64,000 nt of DNA from Azoarcus sp. DN11. GTDB lineage: Bacteria; Pseudomonadota; Gammaproteobacteria; Burkholderiales; Rhodocyclaceae. The stretch spans positions 682,001-746,000 of the forward strand of contig NZ_CP021731.1 of assembly GCF_003628555.1 (NCBI RefSeq). The letters run 5' to 3'. Every line of letters begins with the position of its first letter. Positions within the stretch are counted from its first letter, which is position 1. The notes under the pieces are model-generated. The model was not told the origin of the DNA and did not search any database. It saw only the letters and a list, made by a program, of their open reading frames with translations. A program made the position numbers and the translations under genes. Shown here one piece after another: positions 55,981-64,000 of the stretch.

Positions 55981-57278
55981 AAGACAGCCTGATCTGGACG
56001 CTGTACGCGTCGCCCCTCATCATCGCCCTGGCCTACCATTTCGCACAGCGTACCGGCCGCGAGGCACGCTCGAAGGCGGCGCTGGAGGAAGCGCTGCAGG
56101 CCGGCATGGCCGAGCCGTCGAGCCGCTACCCGGTGGTCGATCCGGCGGTGTGCATGGGCGGCGGCGCCTGCGCGCGTGCCTGTCCGGAAGAGGCGATCGG
56201 CTTCGTCGGCGGCAAGGCGCATCTCGTCGACCCGGCGGCCTGCATCGGCCACGGCGTCTGTGCGCCGGCCTGCCCGGTGGAGGCGATCACGCTCGTGTAT
56301 GGCACTGCCAAGCGCGGCATGGACATCCCGCAGGTCGCGCCGAGTTTCGAGACCAACGTGCCGGGCATCTTCATCGCCGGTGAGCTGGGCGGCCTCGGGC
56401 TGATCCACAACGCCATCGACCAGGGCCGTCTCGCGATGGAATCGGTCGCGAAGAGGCGGGCCGAGGGCGAGCTGCTCGACGTCGTGATCGTCGGCGCCGG
56501 CCCGGCCGGGCTTGCGGCAACACTGGGCGCGATGGAGAAGAAGCTGCGCTTCGTCACGCTGGAGCAGGAAAACGCGCTCGGCGGCACCCCCAATCATCGC
56601 TTCCCGCGCAACAAGCTCGTGATGACCTACCCGGTGACGCTGCCGCTCGTGGGCAAGCTGAAAGTGCGCGAGATCCTCAAGGAAACCTTGCTCGGCCTGT
56701 GGCAGTCCGCGGCCGACCGCGTGAAGATGCCCATGAACTACAACGAACGCGTCGAGCAGGTGACGCCGCTCGACAAGGGCTTCGTCGTGCGCACCAACCG
56801 TGCCGAATACCGCACCGCCAACGTGCTCCTGGCGCTGGGCCGCGGCGGCACGCCGCGCAAGCTGGGCGTGCCGGGGGAAGATCTGCCCAAGGTCGTGTAC
56901 CGCCTGACCGATGCCGAGCAATACCGCGGCCAGGCCGTGCTGGTCGTGGGCGGCGGCGACAGCGCGATCGAAGCGGCCGTGTCGCTCGCGGCCGAGCCCG
57001 ATACGCGGGTCACGCTGTCGTACCGCGGCGACGCGTTCGGCCGCGTCAAGCCGAAGAACCGTGACCGCCTCGCCGAGGCCGAGGGCGCCGGGCGGCTGAC
57101 CGTCGTGCTGAACTCGACCGTCACGCTCGTCGAAGCGGATCATGTCGTGCTCGACCACAAGGGCGAGAGGCTCGCGCTCGACAACGACATGGTCATCGTC
57201 TGCGCGGGCGGCATCCTGCCCACGGCGATGCTCAAGGCGATGGGAGTCGAAGTCGAGACCAAGTACGGCAGCGCGTGA
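55977..57278 (+). CDS. Membrane-anchored FAD/NAD(P) oxidoreductase with ferredoxin-like domain
   Basis: The 433-residue protein has an N-terminal hydrophobic helix (about residues 5-22), a two-cluster ferredoxin-like domain and a thioredoxin-reductase-type domain. Its Cys motifs are CMGGGACARACP (Cys59, 65, 69) and CIGHGVCAPACP (Cys89, 95, 99). In both, the second Cys of the usual CXXCXXCXXXCP is replaced (Gly, His), as in the [3Fe-4S] site of seven-iron ferredoxins. The FAD site is DVVIVGAGPAGLAATLG, and a second dinucleotide site is VLVVGGGDSAIEAAVS. The likely role is electron transfer from NAD(P)H to the dihaem-b protein on the cytoplasmic side. It starts inside the last codons of the 18-haem gene. 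Confidence 0.85.
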   Translation: MKDSLIWTLYASPLIIALAYHFAQRTGREARSKAALEEALQAGMAEPSSRYPVVDPAVCMGGGACARACPEEAIGFVGGKAHLVDPAACIGHGVCAPACPVEAITLVYGTAKRGMDIPQVAPSFETNVPGIFIAGELGGLGLIHNAIDQGRLAMESVAKRRAEGELLDVVIVGAGPAGLAATLGAMEKKLRFVTLEQENALGGTPNHRFPRNKLVMTYPVTLPLVGKLKVREILKETLLGLWQSAADRVKMPMNYNERVEQVTPLDKGFVVRTNRAEYRTANVLLALGRGGTPRKLGVPGEDLPKVVYRLTDAEQYRGQAVLVVGGGDSAIEAAVSLAAEPDTRVTLSYRGDAFGRVKPKNRDRLAEAEGAGRLTVVLNSTVTLVEADHVVLDHKGERLALDNDMVIVCAGGILPTAMLKAMGVEVETKYGSA

Positions 57279-57400
57279 CGCACCTGCCGACCGGCGCCGA
57301 TGCGTAGGCGCTCGCCACCACGGCGTCTTACAATGCGGGTTACGCGAGCGACTTGCGCCCGGAGCGCGAGCGATCGGTCGAACCGTCACCGGCAGCCGCG

Positions 57401-58237
57401 ATGAAACTCGATGAACTTTCCCTGTTGCGCTACTGCAGCCTCGCGATGACCGCCGCCGAGGAGGGGCGCCCGTATGTCGTCGAATCCGACGGCCTGCGCT
57501 CGCTGCACTTCGACGCCCTCACGGTGCAGAGCCAGATGCGCCTGGACGATCCCGGCGCGCTCGCGATCGACTACACGCGCACGATGATGGGGTTTCTGCT
57601 CTTCAACCCCGAACCGTGCGACATCGTGATGATCGGACTCGGGGGCGGCTCGCTGGCGAAATACTGCCTGCGCACCTTGCCACGCGCCCGCTTCACCGCC
57701 GTCGAGATCGATCCCGACGTGATCGCGCTGCGCGACGCCTTCGGCATCCCGCCCGACAGCGAGCGCTTTCGCGTGGTGTGCGCGGATGGCGCGACCTACG
57801 TGCGCACACGCGCACGCGCGCCGGATGTGCTCCTGATCGACGGCTTCGACCGCGGCGGCCAGCCGGAGCGCCTGTGCTCGGCGGGATTTTATGACGACTG
57901 CCACTCGCTGCTCGCCGACGGCGGCGTACTGGCGGTCAACCTCTGGTCCGGCGACCGCCGCTACGGGCTGTACGCGTCGCGCATCCGCGACAGCTTCGAG
58001 GATCGCTTCGTCGCGATCGGCGCCGAGGAGGACAGCAACCGCATCGCATTCGCCTGCAAGGGGCGCGGATTCCCGCCCCGGCGTTCGCAGCTCCTGGAGC
58101 GGGCGCGAAAGCTCACCGCCCATCACCCGATTGGGATAATGTCGACGGCGCAGCGCATCCAGAGCCGTCTCGAGCGGCGCGAGCGCTACCGGCCCGACCT
58201 GTGGGACGAGGACGGACGAAGAACGCGGGGGGCGTGA
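57401..58237 (+). CDS. Spermidine synthase-like SAM-binding protein
   Basis: The 278-residue product has the Rossmann-fold core of polyamine aminopropyltransferases: DIVMIGLGGGSLAKYC (SAM/dcSAM site), FTAVEIDPDVIAL, and DVLLIDGFDRGGQP at the catalytic loop, then LADGGVLAVNLWS. Proteins of this reduced type often are not true spermidine synthases; I leave the reaction open. It is 122 bp after the flavoprotein gene and may be read from the same promoter, but a link to the cytochromes is not shown. Confidence 0.75.
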   Translation: MKLDELSLLRYCSLAMTAAEEGRPYVVESDGLRSLHFDALTVQSQMRLDDPGALAIDYTRTMMGFLLFNPEPCDIVMIGLGGGSLAKYCLRTLPRARFTAVEIDPDVIALRDAFGIPPDSERFRVVCADGATYVRTRARAPDVLLIDGFDRGGQPERLCSAGFYDDCHSLLADGGVLAVNLWSGDRRYGLYASRIRDSFEDRFVAIGAEEDSNRIAFACKGRGFPPRRSQLLERARKLTAHHPIGIMSTAQRIQSRLERRERYRPDLWDEDGRRTRGA

Positions 58238-58307
58238 GCGCACATCACGGCAGCGCGGGCGCCGGCAATCGCAGCGCACGGGCGTCACAGGACGGAGGTC
58301 GAGAGCC

Positions 58308-58595
58308 ATGAGCCACAAGCATATTGCGCTGATGCGCGCCATCTTCCAGGATCCGATCAGCGCCAACATCCACTGGCGCGAGGTCGAGTCGCTGCTCGGT
58401 CACCTCGGTGCCACGATCGAACCCGCGCACGGTGCCCGGTTTCGCATCGTACTCAACAAGATGGAAGGCTTCCTGCATTACCCGCACCACGGCAGCGCGT
58501 GCACGAAGCAGGACATCAAGCAGTTGCGCGAATACCTTGCGCATGCCGGCGTGAGCCTGTCGGCATACGAGCAGGAGCACGGCGGGCACGCCTAG
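58308..58595 (+). CDS. HicA-like small protein, no HicB partner
   Basis: The 95-residue product resembles the HicA double-stranded-RNA-binding-like fold: HWREVESLLGHLGATIEPAHGARFRIVLN, then FLHYPHHGSACTKQDIKQLREYLAHAGVS. HicA toxins are usually mRNA interferases with a HicB antitoxin next door. No hicB-like frame is present within the flanking 200 bp on either strand, so this is likely a stand-alone member with another role. It may be an RNA-binding protein rather than a toxin. Confidence 0.7.
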   Translation: MSHKHIALMRAIFQDPISANIHWREVESLLGHLGATIEPAHGARFRIVLNKMEGFLHYPHHGSACTKQDIKQLREYLAHAGVSLSAYEQEHGGHA

Positions 58596-58720
58596 GAAAG
58601 CGCTCAAGGCGGGGAGAGCGCCGTCCTTCTGTCACATGCATGTCCAGTCATTTGAGTTATGCTGAACGGGTCGATCGCCGGAGAGGCCGGCGCGACTCGT
58701 CCCCAACATGGATTGCCTCG

Positions 58721-58751
58721 CCCCTGGCGCGCGACGGTCGTGCGCCAGGGG
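58721..58751 (+). other. Perfect 10-bp inverted repeat before the maoC gene
   Basis: CCCCTGGCGC and GCGCCAGGGG flank an 11-nt loop, ending 26 bp before the maoC start. There is no T-run, so it is more likely a 5'-leader hairpin or protein-binding site than a terminator. Confidence 0.5.
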
Positions 58752-58777
58752 CTGGGGCTCAGCGGAACCTGAATGAT

Positions 58778-59227
58778 ATGACTGAACAAACGCGCGACTT
58801 TTCGGAGAACCTCGGCTACCGGTTCGAGGACCTGAAGGTGGGTATGACGGCTGCAAGCGGGCGCACGGTCACCGATGCGGACATCCTGATGTTCGCAGGC
58901 GTATCGGGCGACACGAACCCGGCCCACCTCGATGAGGAGTTTGCCGGGGCCTCGATGTTCGGCGGCCGCATCGCCCACGGCATGCTGTCGGCGAGCTACA
59001 TCTCCGCCCTGTTCGCGAACAGGCTGCCCGGACCGGGCTGCATCTACCTGTCGCAGACGCTGAAGTTCAAGGCGCCGGTGAAGCCGGGCGATACGGTGAT
59101 CGCGCGCGTGACACTGAAGGAACTCAACACCCCCAAGCGCCGGGCCATTTTCGATACCGTCTGTAGCGTCGGGGGCAAGGTGGTGCTGGAGGGGGAGGCG
59201 GAGATGCTGGTGCCGGCGCGCGGCTGA
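58778..59227 (+). CDS. phaJ: MaoC-family (R)-specific enoyl-CoA hydratase
   Basis: The 149-residue hot-dog-fold protein has the hydratase-2 signature FAGVSGDTNPAHLDEEFAG, with the catalytic Asp and His, followed by GRIAHGMLSASYIS. Such enzymes hydrate trans-2-enoyl-CoA to (R)-3-hydroxyacyl-CoA, often for polyhydroxyalkanoate synthesis; the length equals PhaJ. No pha genes are nearby, so the symbol is tentative. The ATG at 58778 is chosen since the longer frame has no homology upstream. A bidirectional terminator follows. Confidence 0.85.
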   Translation: MTEQTRDFSENLGYRFEDLKVGMTAASGRTVTDADILMFAGVSGDTNPAHLDEEFAGASMFGGRIAHGMLSASYISALFANRLPGPGCIYLSQTLKFKAPVKPGDTVIARVTLKELNTPKRRAIFDTVCSVGGKVVLEGEAEMLVPARG

Positions 59228-59264
59228 GGCAGCGCGGCCCGAGCACGGGCTGCCACGCCAGAAA

Positions 59265-59301
59265 AAAAACGGGAGGCACGCGCTGCGCGGCCTCCCGTTT
59301 T
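59265..59301. terminator. Bidirectional terminator between maoC and folE2
   Basis: AAAACGGGAGGC (59266-59277) and GCCTCCCGTTTT (59290-59301) form a perfect 12-bp stem with A- and T-runs on both sides, so it can end transcription from both convergent genes. Confidence 0.9.
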
Positions 59302-59329
59302 GTTTGCTGCCGGTCGAACGAAACCCGGT

Positions 59330-60139
59330 TCAGACCTCGACGCGCTTGTCGCGCTCGATCAGTGCGTAGGCCGAGTGGTTGTGAATGGATTCGAAGTTCT
59401 CCGATTCCACCACGTAGCGGTCGATGCGCTGTTCGGCGTTGAGCAGCCCGGCGACGTCGCGCACCATGTCTTCGACGAACTTCGGGTTCTCATAGGCGCG
59501 CTCGGTCACGAATTTCTCGTCGGTGCGCTTCAGCAGGCCGTAAAGCTCGCACGAGGCCTGGCTCTCGACGAGATGGACCAGCTCCTCGATCCACAGGAAA
59601 TCGTTGGTCTGTGCCGTCACCGTGACGTGCGAGCGCTGGTTGTGCGCGCCGTACTCGGAAATCTTCTTGGAGCACGGACACAGGCTCGTCACCGGCACCA
59701 CGACCTTCATCTCGAACACGTATTCGCCGCCATCGCGCAGTTCCGCGACGAAGGTCACTTCGTAGTCCATCAGGCTCTGCACGCCGGAAACCGGGGCTGT
59801 CTTGTTGATGAAGTACGGGAAGGACATCTCGATGACGCCGGTTTCGGCTTCGAGGCGCTTGACCATGTTGCGCAGCATCGGCTCGATCGACTCGACCGAG
59901 ATTTCCCGCTCGTTGCCGTTCAGCAGCTCGATGAAGCGCGACATGTGGGTGCCCTTGAAGTTGTGGGGCAGCCCGACATACATGCTGAAAGTCGCGATCG
60001 TGTGCTGCACGCCGCCGCTCTTGTCGCTGACGCGGATCGGGTGGCGGATCGACTTGATGCCAACCTTGTTGATGGCCAGCTGACGATTGTCCTTGGAGTT
60101 CTGGACGTCAGGGATGGCTTGGCTCTCTTGGGGTTTCAT
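59330..60139 (-). CDS. folE2: GTP cyclohydrolase FolE2 (type IB)
   Basis: The 269-residue enzyme makes 7,8-dihydroneopterin triphosphate, the first step of folate synthesis, and is the zinc-independent type. Markers are [19 protein letters not shown], with the metal-binding Cys and the catalytic region, and the FNHSAYAL-like [13 protein letters not shown] at the C-terminus. In other bacteria FolE2 can replace FolE when zinc is scarce; no folE is in this window. It follows dxs by 57 bp on the same strand and ends at a terminator. Confidence 0.94.
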   Translation of the reverse strand: MKPQESQAIPDVQNSKDNRQLAINKVGIKSIRHPIRVSDKSGGVQHTIATFSMYVGLPHNFKGTHMSRFIELLNGNEREISVESIEPMLRNMVKRLEAETGVIEMSFPYFINKTAPVSGVQSLMDYEVTFVAELRDGGEYVFEMKVVVPVTSLCPCSKKISEYGAHNQRSHVTVTAQTNDFLWIEELVHLVESQASCELYGLLKRTDEKFVTERAYENPKFVEDMVRDVAGLLNAEQRIDRYVVESENFESIHNHSAYALIERDKRVEV

Positions 60140-60196
60140 GTGGCGTTCTCTGTTTGGTTGCAGCCGTGTAATGCTACCATTTCCCGACCAATTCGC

Positions 60197-62062
60197 TCAG
60201 CTATTGCGCGCATTGAGGCGCTCAATCGCGCTCAGGATTCCGGCCGGGTGCAGCCCGACCTGCTCGAAGAGCTGGCTCTGGTCGCCATGATCGACGAAAT
60301 GATCGGGCAAGCCGAGGCGCAGCAGGCGCGGGCGCCGCGGCAGGCTTTCGAGCACGCGCGCGACCTCGGAGCCGGCGCCGCCGATCACCGCGTTTTCCTC
60401 GAGCGTCACGATCAGTTCGTGACTGCCGGCCAGTTCTTCGATCAGCGCCGCGTCGATCGGTTTCACGAAGCGCATGTTGGCGACCGTCGCGTCGATCTGC
60501 TCGCCGGCGAGCAGCGCGTTGGTGAGCAGGCTGCCGAAGGCGAGGAGGGCGACCTTCGTGCCCTGGCGGCGGATTTCACCCTTGCCCACGGGCAGCTCGG
60601 CCATCGCCGGGGCCGGGCTGACGTTCATGCCGCTGCCGCGCGGGTAGCGGACCGCGGCGGGGCCGTTGTGGCGGTAGGCGGTGTACAGCATCTGCCGGCA
60701 TTCGTTCTCGTCCGCGGGCGTCATCACGACCATGTTCGGGATGCACGCGAGGTAGGACAGGTCGAATGCGCCGTGGTGCGTGGCGCCGTCGGCACCGACG
60801 AGGCCGGCACGGTCGATCGCGAAGACGACCGGCAGGTTCTGCAGCGCGACGTCGTGGATGAGCTGGTCGTAGGCGCGCTGCAGGAAGGTCGAATAGATCG
60901 CCACCACCGGCTTGAAGCCGTCGCAGGCGAGGCCGGCGGCGAAGGTCACGGCATGCTGCTCGGCGATGCCGACGTCGTGGTAGCGCTCCGGGAACTCCTT
61001 CGCGAAGCGCACCATGCCGGAGCCTTCGCGCATTGCCGGGGTGATGCCGACGACCTTGTCGTCGCGCGTGGCGATGTCGCACAGCCAGTCGCCGAACACC
61101 TGGGTGTAGGTGAGCTTGCCGCTGCCCTTGCCGCTCTGGATCCCCGCGCGGTGGTCGAAGCTCGACACGCCGTGGTAGAGGATGGGATCGACTTCTGCGA
61201 GCTTGTAGCCCTGGCCCTTGCGCGTGATCACGTGCAGGAACTGCGGGCCCGTGAGGCGCTTGAGGTTCTGCAGCGTGGGGATCAGCGCGTCGATGTCGTG
61301 GCCGTCGATCGGGCCGTAGTAATGGAAGCCGAATTCCTCGAACAGCGTGCCCGGCGTGATCAGTCCCTTCACGTGCTCCTCGACCTTGCGCGCGAAGTCG
61401 AGCATCGGCGGCGCCACGCCGAGGACCTTCTCGCCGGCGCGGCGCGCTGCGTTGTAGGTGCTGCCCGAGAGCATGCGTGCGAGGATCTTGGTCAGCGCCC
61501 CGACCGGGGGCGAGATCGACATCTCGTTGTCGTTGAGGATCACCAGCAGGTTGATGTCGCTGGTGTCGCCGGCGTTGTTGAGCGCCTCGAAAGCCATGCC
61601 GGCGGACATCGCGCCGTCGCCGATGATGGCGATCGAGCGCTGTTCGGTGTCGCCGCGGTCGCGCGCGGCGACGGCCATGCCGAGCGCGGCGGAGATCGAC
61701 GTCGAGGAGTGCGCGGTGCCGAAGGTGTCGTATGCGCTTTCGCAGCGCCGCGGGAAGCCCGAGATGCCGCCGAAGCGGCGCAGGCCGCTCATCGCGTCGC
61801 GGCGTCCGGTGAGGATCTTGTGTGCGTAGGTCTGGTGGCCGACGTCCCAGACGATGCGGTCGTCGGGGGTGTTGAAGATGTAGTGCAGGGCGATCGTGAG
61901 CTCGACGGTGCCCAGGTTCGACGACAGGTGCCCGCCCGTCTTCGAGACGGACTCGATCAGGAAGGCGCGCAGTTCGGTGGCAAGGGCGTGCAGTTCGCGC
62001 CGGTCGAAGCGGCGCAGGTCGGACGGGGAATCGATGCGGTGCAGCAGGGGGTACTGGGGCAT
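60197..62062 (-). CDS. dxs: 1-Deoxy-D-xylulose-5-phosphate synthase
   Basis: The 621-residue ThDP enzyme condenses pyruvate and glyceraldehyde-3-phosphate to start the MEP isoprenoid pathway. Features are [17 protein letters not shown], the ThDP-binding [19 protein letters not shown] (GDG...N motif), YGPIDGHD, and in the second domain [14 protein letters not shown] and [15 protein letters not shown]. It lies 23 bp after ispA on the same strand, forming an isoprenoid operon. The ATG at 62062 is the first that matches family starts ([17 protein letters not shown]). Confidence 0.96.
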   Translation of the reverse strand: MPQYPLLHRIDSPSDLRRFDRRELHALATELRAFLIESVSKTGGHLSSNLGTVELTIALHYIFNTPDDRIVWDVGHQTYAHKILTGRRDAMSGLRRFGGISGFPRRCESAYDTFGTAHSSTSISAALGMAVAARDRGDTEQRSIAIIGDGAMSAGMAFEALNNAGDTSDINLLVILNDNEMSISPPVGALTKILARMLSGSTYNAARRAGEKVLGVAPPMLDFARKVEEHVKGLITPGTLFEEFGFHYYGPIDGHDIDALIPTLQNLKRLTGPQFLHVITRKGQGYKLAEVDPILYHGVSSFDHRAGIQSGKGSGKLTYTQVFGDWLCDIATRDDKVVGITPAMREGSGMVRFAKEFPERYHDVGIAEQHAVTFAAGLACDGFKPVVAIYSTFLQRAYDQLIHDVALQNLPVVFAIDRAGLVGADGATHHGAFDLSYLACIPNMVVMTPADENECRQMLYTAYRHNGPAAVRYPRGSGMNVSPAPAMAELPVGKGEIRRQGTKVALLAFGSLLTNALLAGEQIDATVANMRFVKPIDAALIEELAGSHELIVTLEENAVIGGAGSEVARVLESLPRRPRLLRLGLPDHFVDHGDQSQLFEQVGLHPAGILSAIERLNARNS

Positions 62063-62085
62063 GTTGTTGTCCGGCACGGCGGAAT

Positions 62086-62982
62086 TCAGAATCGGCGGTG
62101 GACGATGAAGTTCGCCAGCTCGTCCAGTCTGGCGGCCGCGGCGCCGAAGGATGCGATGGCGGCGCGGGCGTCGGCGAGCAGTACATCGGCCAGCGCGCGC
62201 GCTTCGGACAGGCCGAGCAGCGTGACGTAGGTCGGCTTGTTGTGGTCGGCGTCCTTGCCCGCGGTCTTGCCGAGGGTGGCGGTGTCGGCCTGGGCGTCGA
62301 GGATGTCGTCGACGACCTGGAACAGCAGCCCGACGAGCTTGCCGTAGCGGTCGAGCTGCGCGAGTGCTTCCGGCGCGAGCGGCGCGCCGCACTGCGCGCC
62401 GAGCAGCACCGACGCCCGGATCAGCGCCCCGGTCTTGTGGATGTGCATGAACTCGAGCTCTTCGCGCGTGAGCTGCTTGCCCACGGCGTCGAGATCGATG
62501 GCCTGCCCGCCGGCCATGCCGCGCGAACCGGAGGCGCGTCCGAGGAGGACCACCATTTCCAGCTGCACGGCGGGGTCGTCATTCACCGTCCCTTCGGCCA
62601 TCGCCTGGAAGGCGAGCGCCTGCAGCGCATCGCCGACGAGCAGCGCGGTCGCTTCGTCGTATTCGACGTGCACCGTCGGCTTGCCGCGGCGCAGGACGTC
62701 GTCGTCCATGCAGGGCAGGTCGTCATGGACGAGGGAATAGGCGTGGATCAGCTCCACCGCACAGGCGGCGCGGTCGAGGCGTTCGGGCGCGGCGCCAGCG
62801 AGTTCCCCGGCGGCATGGACGAGCAGCGGCCGGACGCGCTTGCCGCCGCCCAGGACGGCGTAGCGCATGGCCTCGTGGAGGCGCTGCGGCGCGATGGAGG
62901 CGTCGGGAAGGATCGCGGCGAGGGCGGCTTCGCTGCGGCTCTGGATGTCTTCCATCCAGGCTGCGAAATGATTCTGGCTCAC
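62086..62982 (-). CDS. ispA: Farnesyl diphosphate synthase
   Basis: The 298-residue short-chain prenyl synthase has [10 protein letters not shown], the first Asp-rich motif [15 protein letters not shown], and the second DDILD. It joins dimethylallyl and isopentenyl diphosphates to farnesyl diphosphate, the primer used by IspB encoded elsewhere in this window. Its start overlaps the xseB stop by 4 bp, and dxs follows, the common xseB-ispA-dxs order. Confidence 0.95.
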   Translation of the reverse strand: MSQNHFAAWMEDIQSRSEAALAAILPDASIAPQRLHEAMRYAVLGGGKRVRPLLVHAAGELAGAAPERLDRAACAVELIHAYSLVHDDLPCMDDDVLRRGKPTVHVEYDEATALLVGDALQALAFQAMAEGTVNDDPAVQLEMVVLLGRASGSRGMAGGQAIDLDAVGKQLTREELEFMHIHKTGALIRASVLLGAQCGAPLAPEALAQLDRYGKLVGLLFQVVDDILDAQADTATLGKTAGKDADHNKPTYVTLLGLSEARALADVLLADARAAIASFGAAAARLDELANFIVHRRF

Positions 62983-63224
62983 TCCGGGCTCCTCATGTCT
63001 TCGCCCGTGCCGAGCGGCGCGAGCCCCCCGTCTTCGAGCTGCAGTACCCGCTGTTCGGCCGCCTGCAGGGTTTCCTGGCAGAACTTCAGCAGGCCGGCAC
63101 CGCGCTGGTAATGTTCCAGCGCCTGTTCGAGCGTGATGCTGCCGGTTTCCATTTCCTGCACGATCGATTCGAGTTCGGCGATGGCCGATTCGAAGGATTT
63201 CGGCGAGTTTGCCGTCTTTGCCAT
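62979..63224 (-). CDS. xseB: Exodeoxyribonuclease VII small subunit
   Basis: The 81-residue helical protein matches XseB: FESAIAELESIVQEMETGSI, then LEQALEHYQRGAGLLKFCQ and the AEQRVLQLE segment. It pairs with XseA, encoded elsewhere, to degrade single-stranded DNA. It is first in the xseB-ispA-dxs-folE2 operon and divergent from the Rieske gene, across 127 bp. Confidence 0.93.
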   Translation of the reverse strand: MAKTANSPKSFESAIAELESIVQEMETGSITLEQALEHYQRGAGLLKFCQETLQAAEQRVLQLEDGGLAPLGTGEDMRSPE

Positions 63225-63351
63225 GACTCGAGGGCGGGCCGATAAAAGGGAGAAAAGTAACCGATCGCGCTACTGGCGGTCAAATTACTTCTCGCATAGA
63301 ATGCCCTGCTGATTTTTCCGAATTTCTTGACTTTACATGGGAGGTTCGGGG

Positions 63352-64000
63352 GTGTCCGACCTTGCATCCAAGGCCAAATTGTCCCCGGCGGCGCCTCAGT
63401 TGCCGGTGTCGGCGTATTTCGACGAGCAACTCTTCGAGCTCGAGAAACGCCTCCTGTTCCAGGCCGGACCGGGTTATGTCGGGCATGAGCTGATGGTGCC
63501 GGAAGCCGGCAGCTATCGCTCGCTCGAATGGCTCGATCATTCCAAGCTTCTGTTTCGCAGTGGTGACGGCGTGCATCGGTTGTCGAACATCTGCCGCCAT
63601 CGCCAGGCGATCATGCTCGAAGGCTCGGGCAAGACCGAGCGCATCGTGTGCCCGATCCACCGCTGGACGTACGACCAGAAGGGCGAGCTGCTCGGGGCGC
63701 CGCATTTCCCCGAGAACCCCTGCCTCAACCTGAAGCGCGACGCGCTGGAGAACTGGAACGGCCTGCTGTTTGCCGGTCCGCGCTCGGCGGCGGCCGACCT
63801 GGCCGGCATGGACGTGGCAGGGCAGTTCGACTTCTCCGGCTACAAGCTCGATCGCGTCGAGATCCACGAGTGCAAGTACAACTGGAAGACCTTCATCGAG
63901 GTCTATCTCGAGGATTACCACGTCGTGCCCTTCCACCCGGGACTCGGCAGCTTCGTGACCTGCGACGACCTCACCTGGCAGTTCGGCGACTGGTACTCGG
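63352..64000 (+). CDS. Rieske-type ring-hydroxylating oxygenase alpha-subunit-like protein, N-terminal part
   Basis: An open frame runs from a GTG at 63352 (or ATG at 63337) to the right edge, at least 216 codons. The Rieske [2Fe-2S] ligands are clear: CRH in LSNICRHRQAIML and CPIH in RIVCPIHRWTYDQKG. Next come the catalytic-domain EVYLEDYHVVPFHPGLGS, where two His would bind mononuclear iron. This is the alpha-subunit layout of aromatic ring or choline-type oxygenases, but the substrate is unknown, and the C-terminus is outside the window. GGGAGG placed 6-7 bp before the GTG favours that start. Confidence 0.85.
   Translation, partial: MSDLASKAKLSPAAPQLPVSAYFDEQLFELEKRLLFQAGPGYVGHELMVPEAGSYRSLEWLDHSKLLFRSGDGVHRLSNICRHRQAIMLEGSGKTERIVCPIHRWTYDQKGELLGAPHFPENPCLNLKRDALENWNGLLFAGPRSAAADLAGMDVAGQFDFSGYKLDRVEIHECKYNWKTFIEVYLEDYHVVPFHPGLGSFVTCDDLTWQFGDWYS

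Noticed and set aside
59300..62230. Plus-strand open frame of 976 codons opposite folE2 and dxs
   Set aside because: It crosses the gap between two real genes and has no family features; both opposite genes are certain.

Overview
The window is GC-rich, densely packed chromosomal DNA. The protein repertoire and gene order (rlmM-rhlE, ispB next to tRNA-Pro, xseB-ispA-dxs-folE2, DUF1631, many multihaem cytochromes) suggest a betaproteobacterium of the Rhodocyclales, most like Azoarcus, Aromatoleum or Thauera. This is inference from gene content; there is no rRNA to confirm it. No transposase, integrase, phage gene or CRISPR array was seen.

Layout. 0-10 kb: a truncated PAS sensor gene, rhlE, rlmM, a small lipoprotein, a glycerol-phosphate module (ugpB-like binding protein and ugpQ), ispB, tRNA-Pro(CGG) and a DUF1631 gene. 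10-12 kb: yceI and chaC. 12-16 kb: a minus-strand operon for a monohaem cytochrome, a NapC/CymA-type tetrahaem quinol dehydrogenase, a decahaem MtrA/MtoA cytochrome and an MtrB/PioB barrel. This is the gene set of an Mto-type conduit moving electrons across the cell envelope. 16-22 kb: LysR, pirin, and an MHS transporter with an M20 amidohydrolase and a divergent LysR. 22-29 kb: a Cus copper/silver efflux operon (cusCBA plus cusF). 29-42 kb: LysR, gcvH, gcvP, glyA, an amino-acid permease, sdaA, gcvT, lipA, folB, purU and pabB, followed at 42.6-46 kb by pyruvate carboxylase. Together these can take glycine through serine and pyruvate to oxaloacetate and handle the C1-folate intermediates.

46-58 kb is the most unusual part. 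A minus-strand operon encodes a tetrahaem cytochrome, two NHL-propeller lipoproteins, a large outer-membrane barrel and a 12-haem cytochrome. Divergent from it, across an AT-richer promoter region with a Fur-box-like palindrome, is a plus-strand operon. It encodes a 5-TM protein with two His-X13-His pairs (the dihaem-b pattern of NOX/ferric reductases), an 18-haem cytochrome built from about 70-residue repeats, and a membrane-anchored FAD/NAD(P) oxidoreductase with ferredoxin-like three-Cys motifs. I read this as a second, poorly described route from NAD(P)H or quinol through dihaem b and periplasmic haem c to an outer-membrane porin-cytochrome module.

58-64 kb: an orphan HicA-like protein, a MaoC hydratase, folE2, dxs, ispA, xseB and the start of a Rieske oxygenase gene that runs off the right edge.
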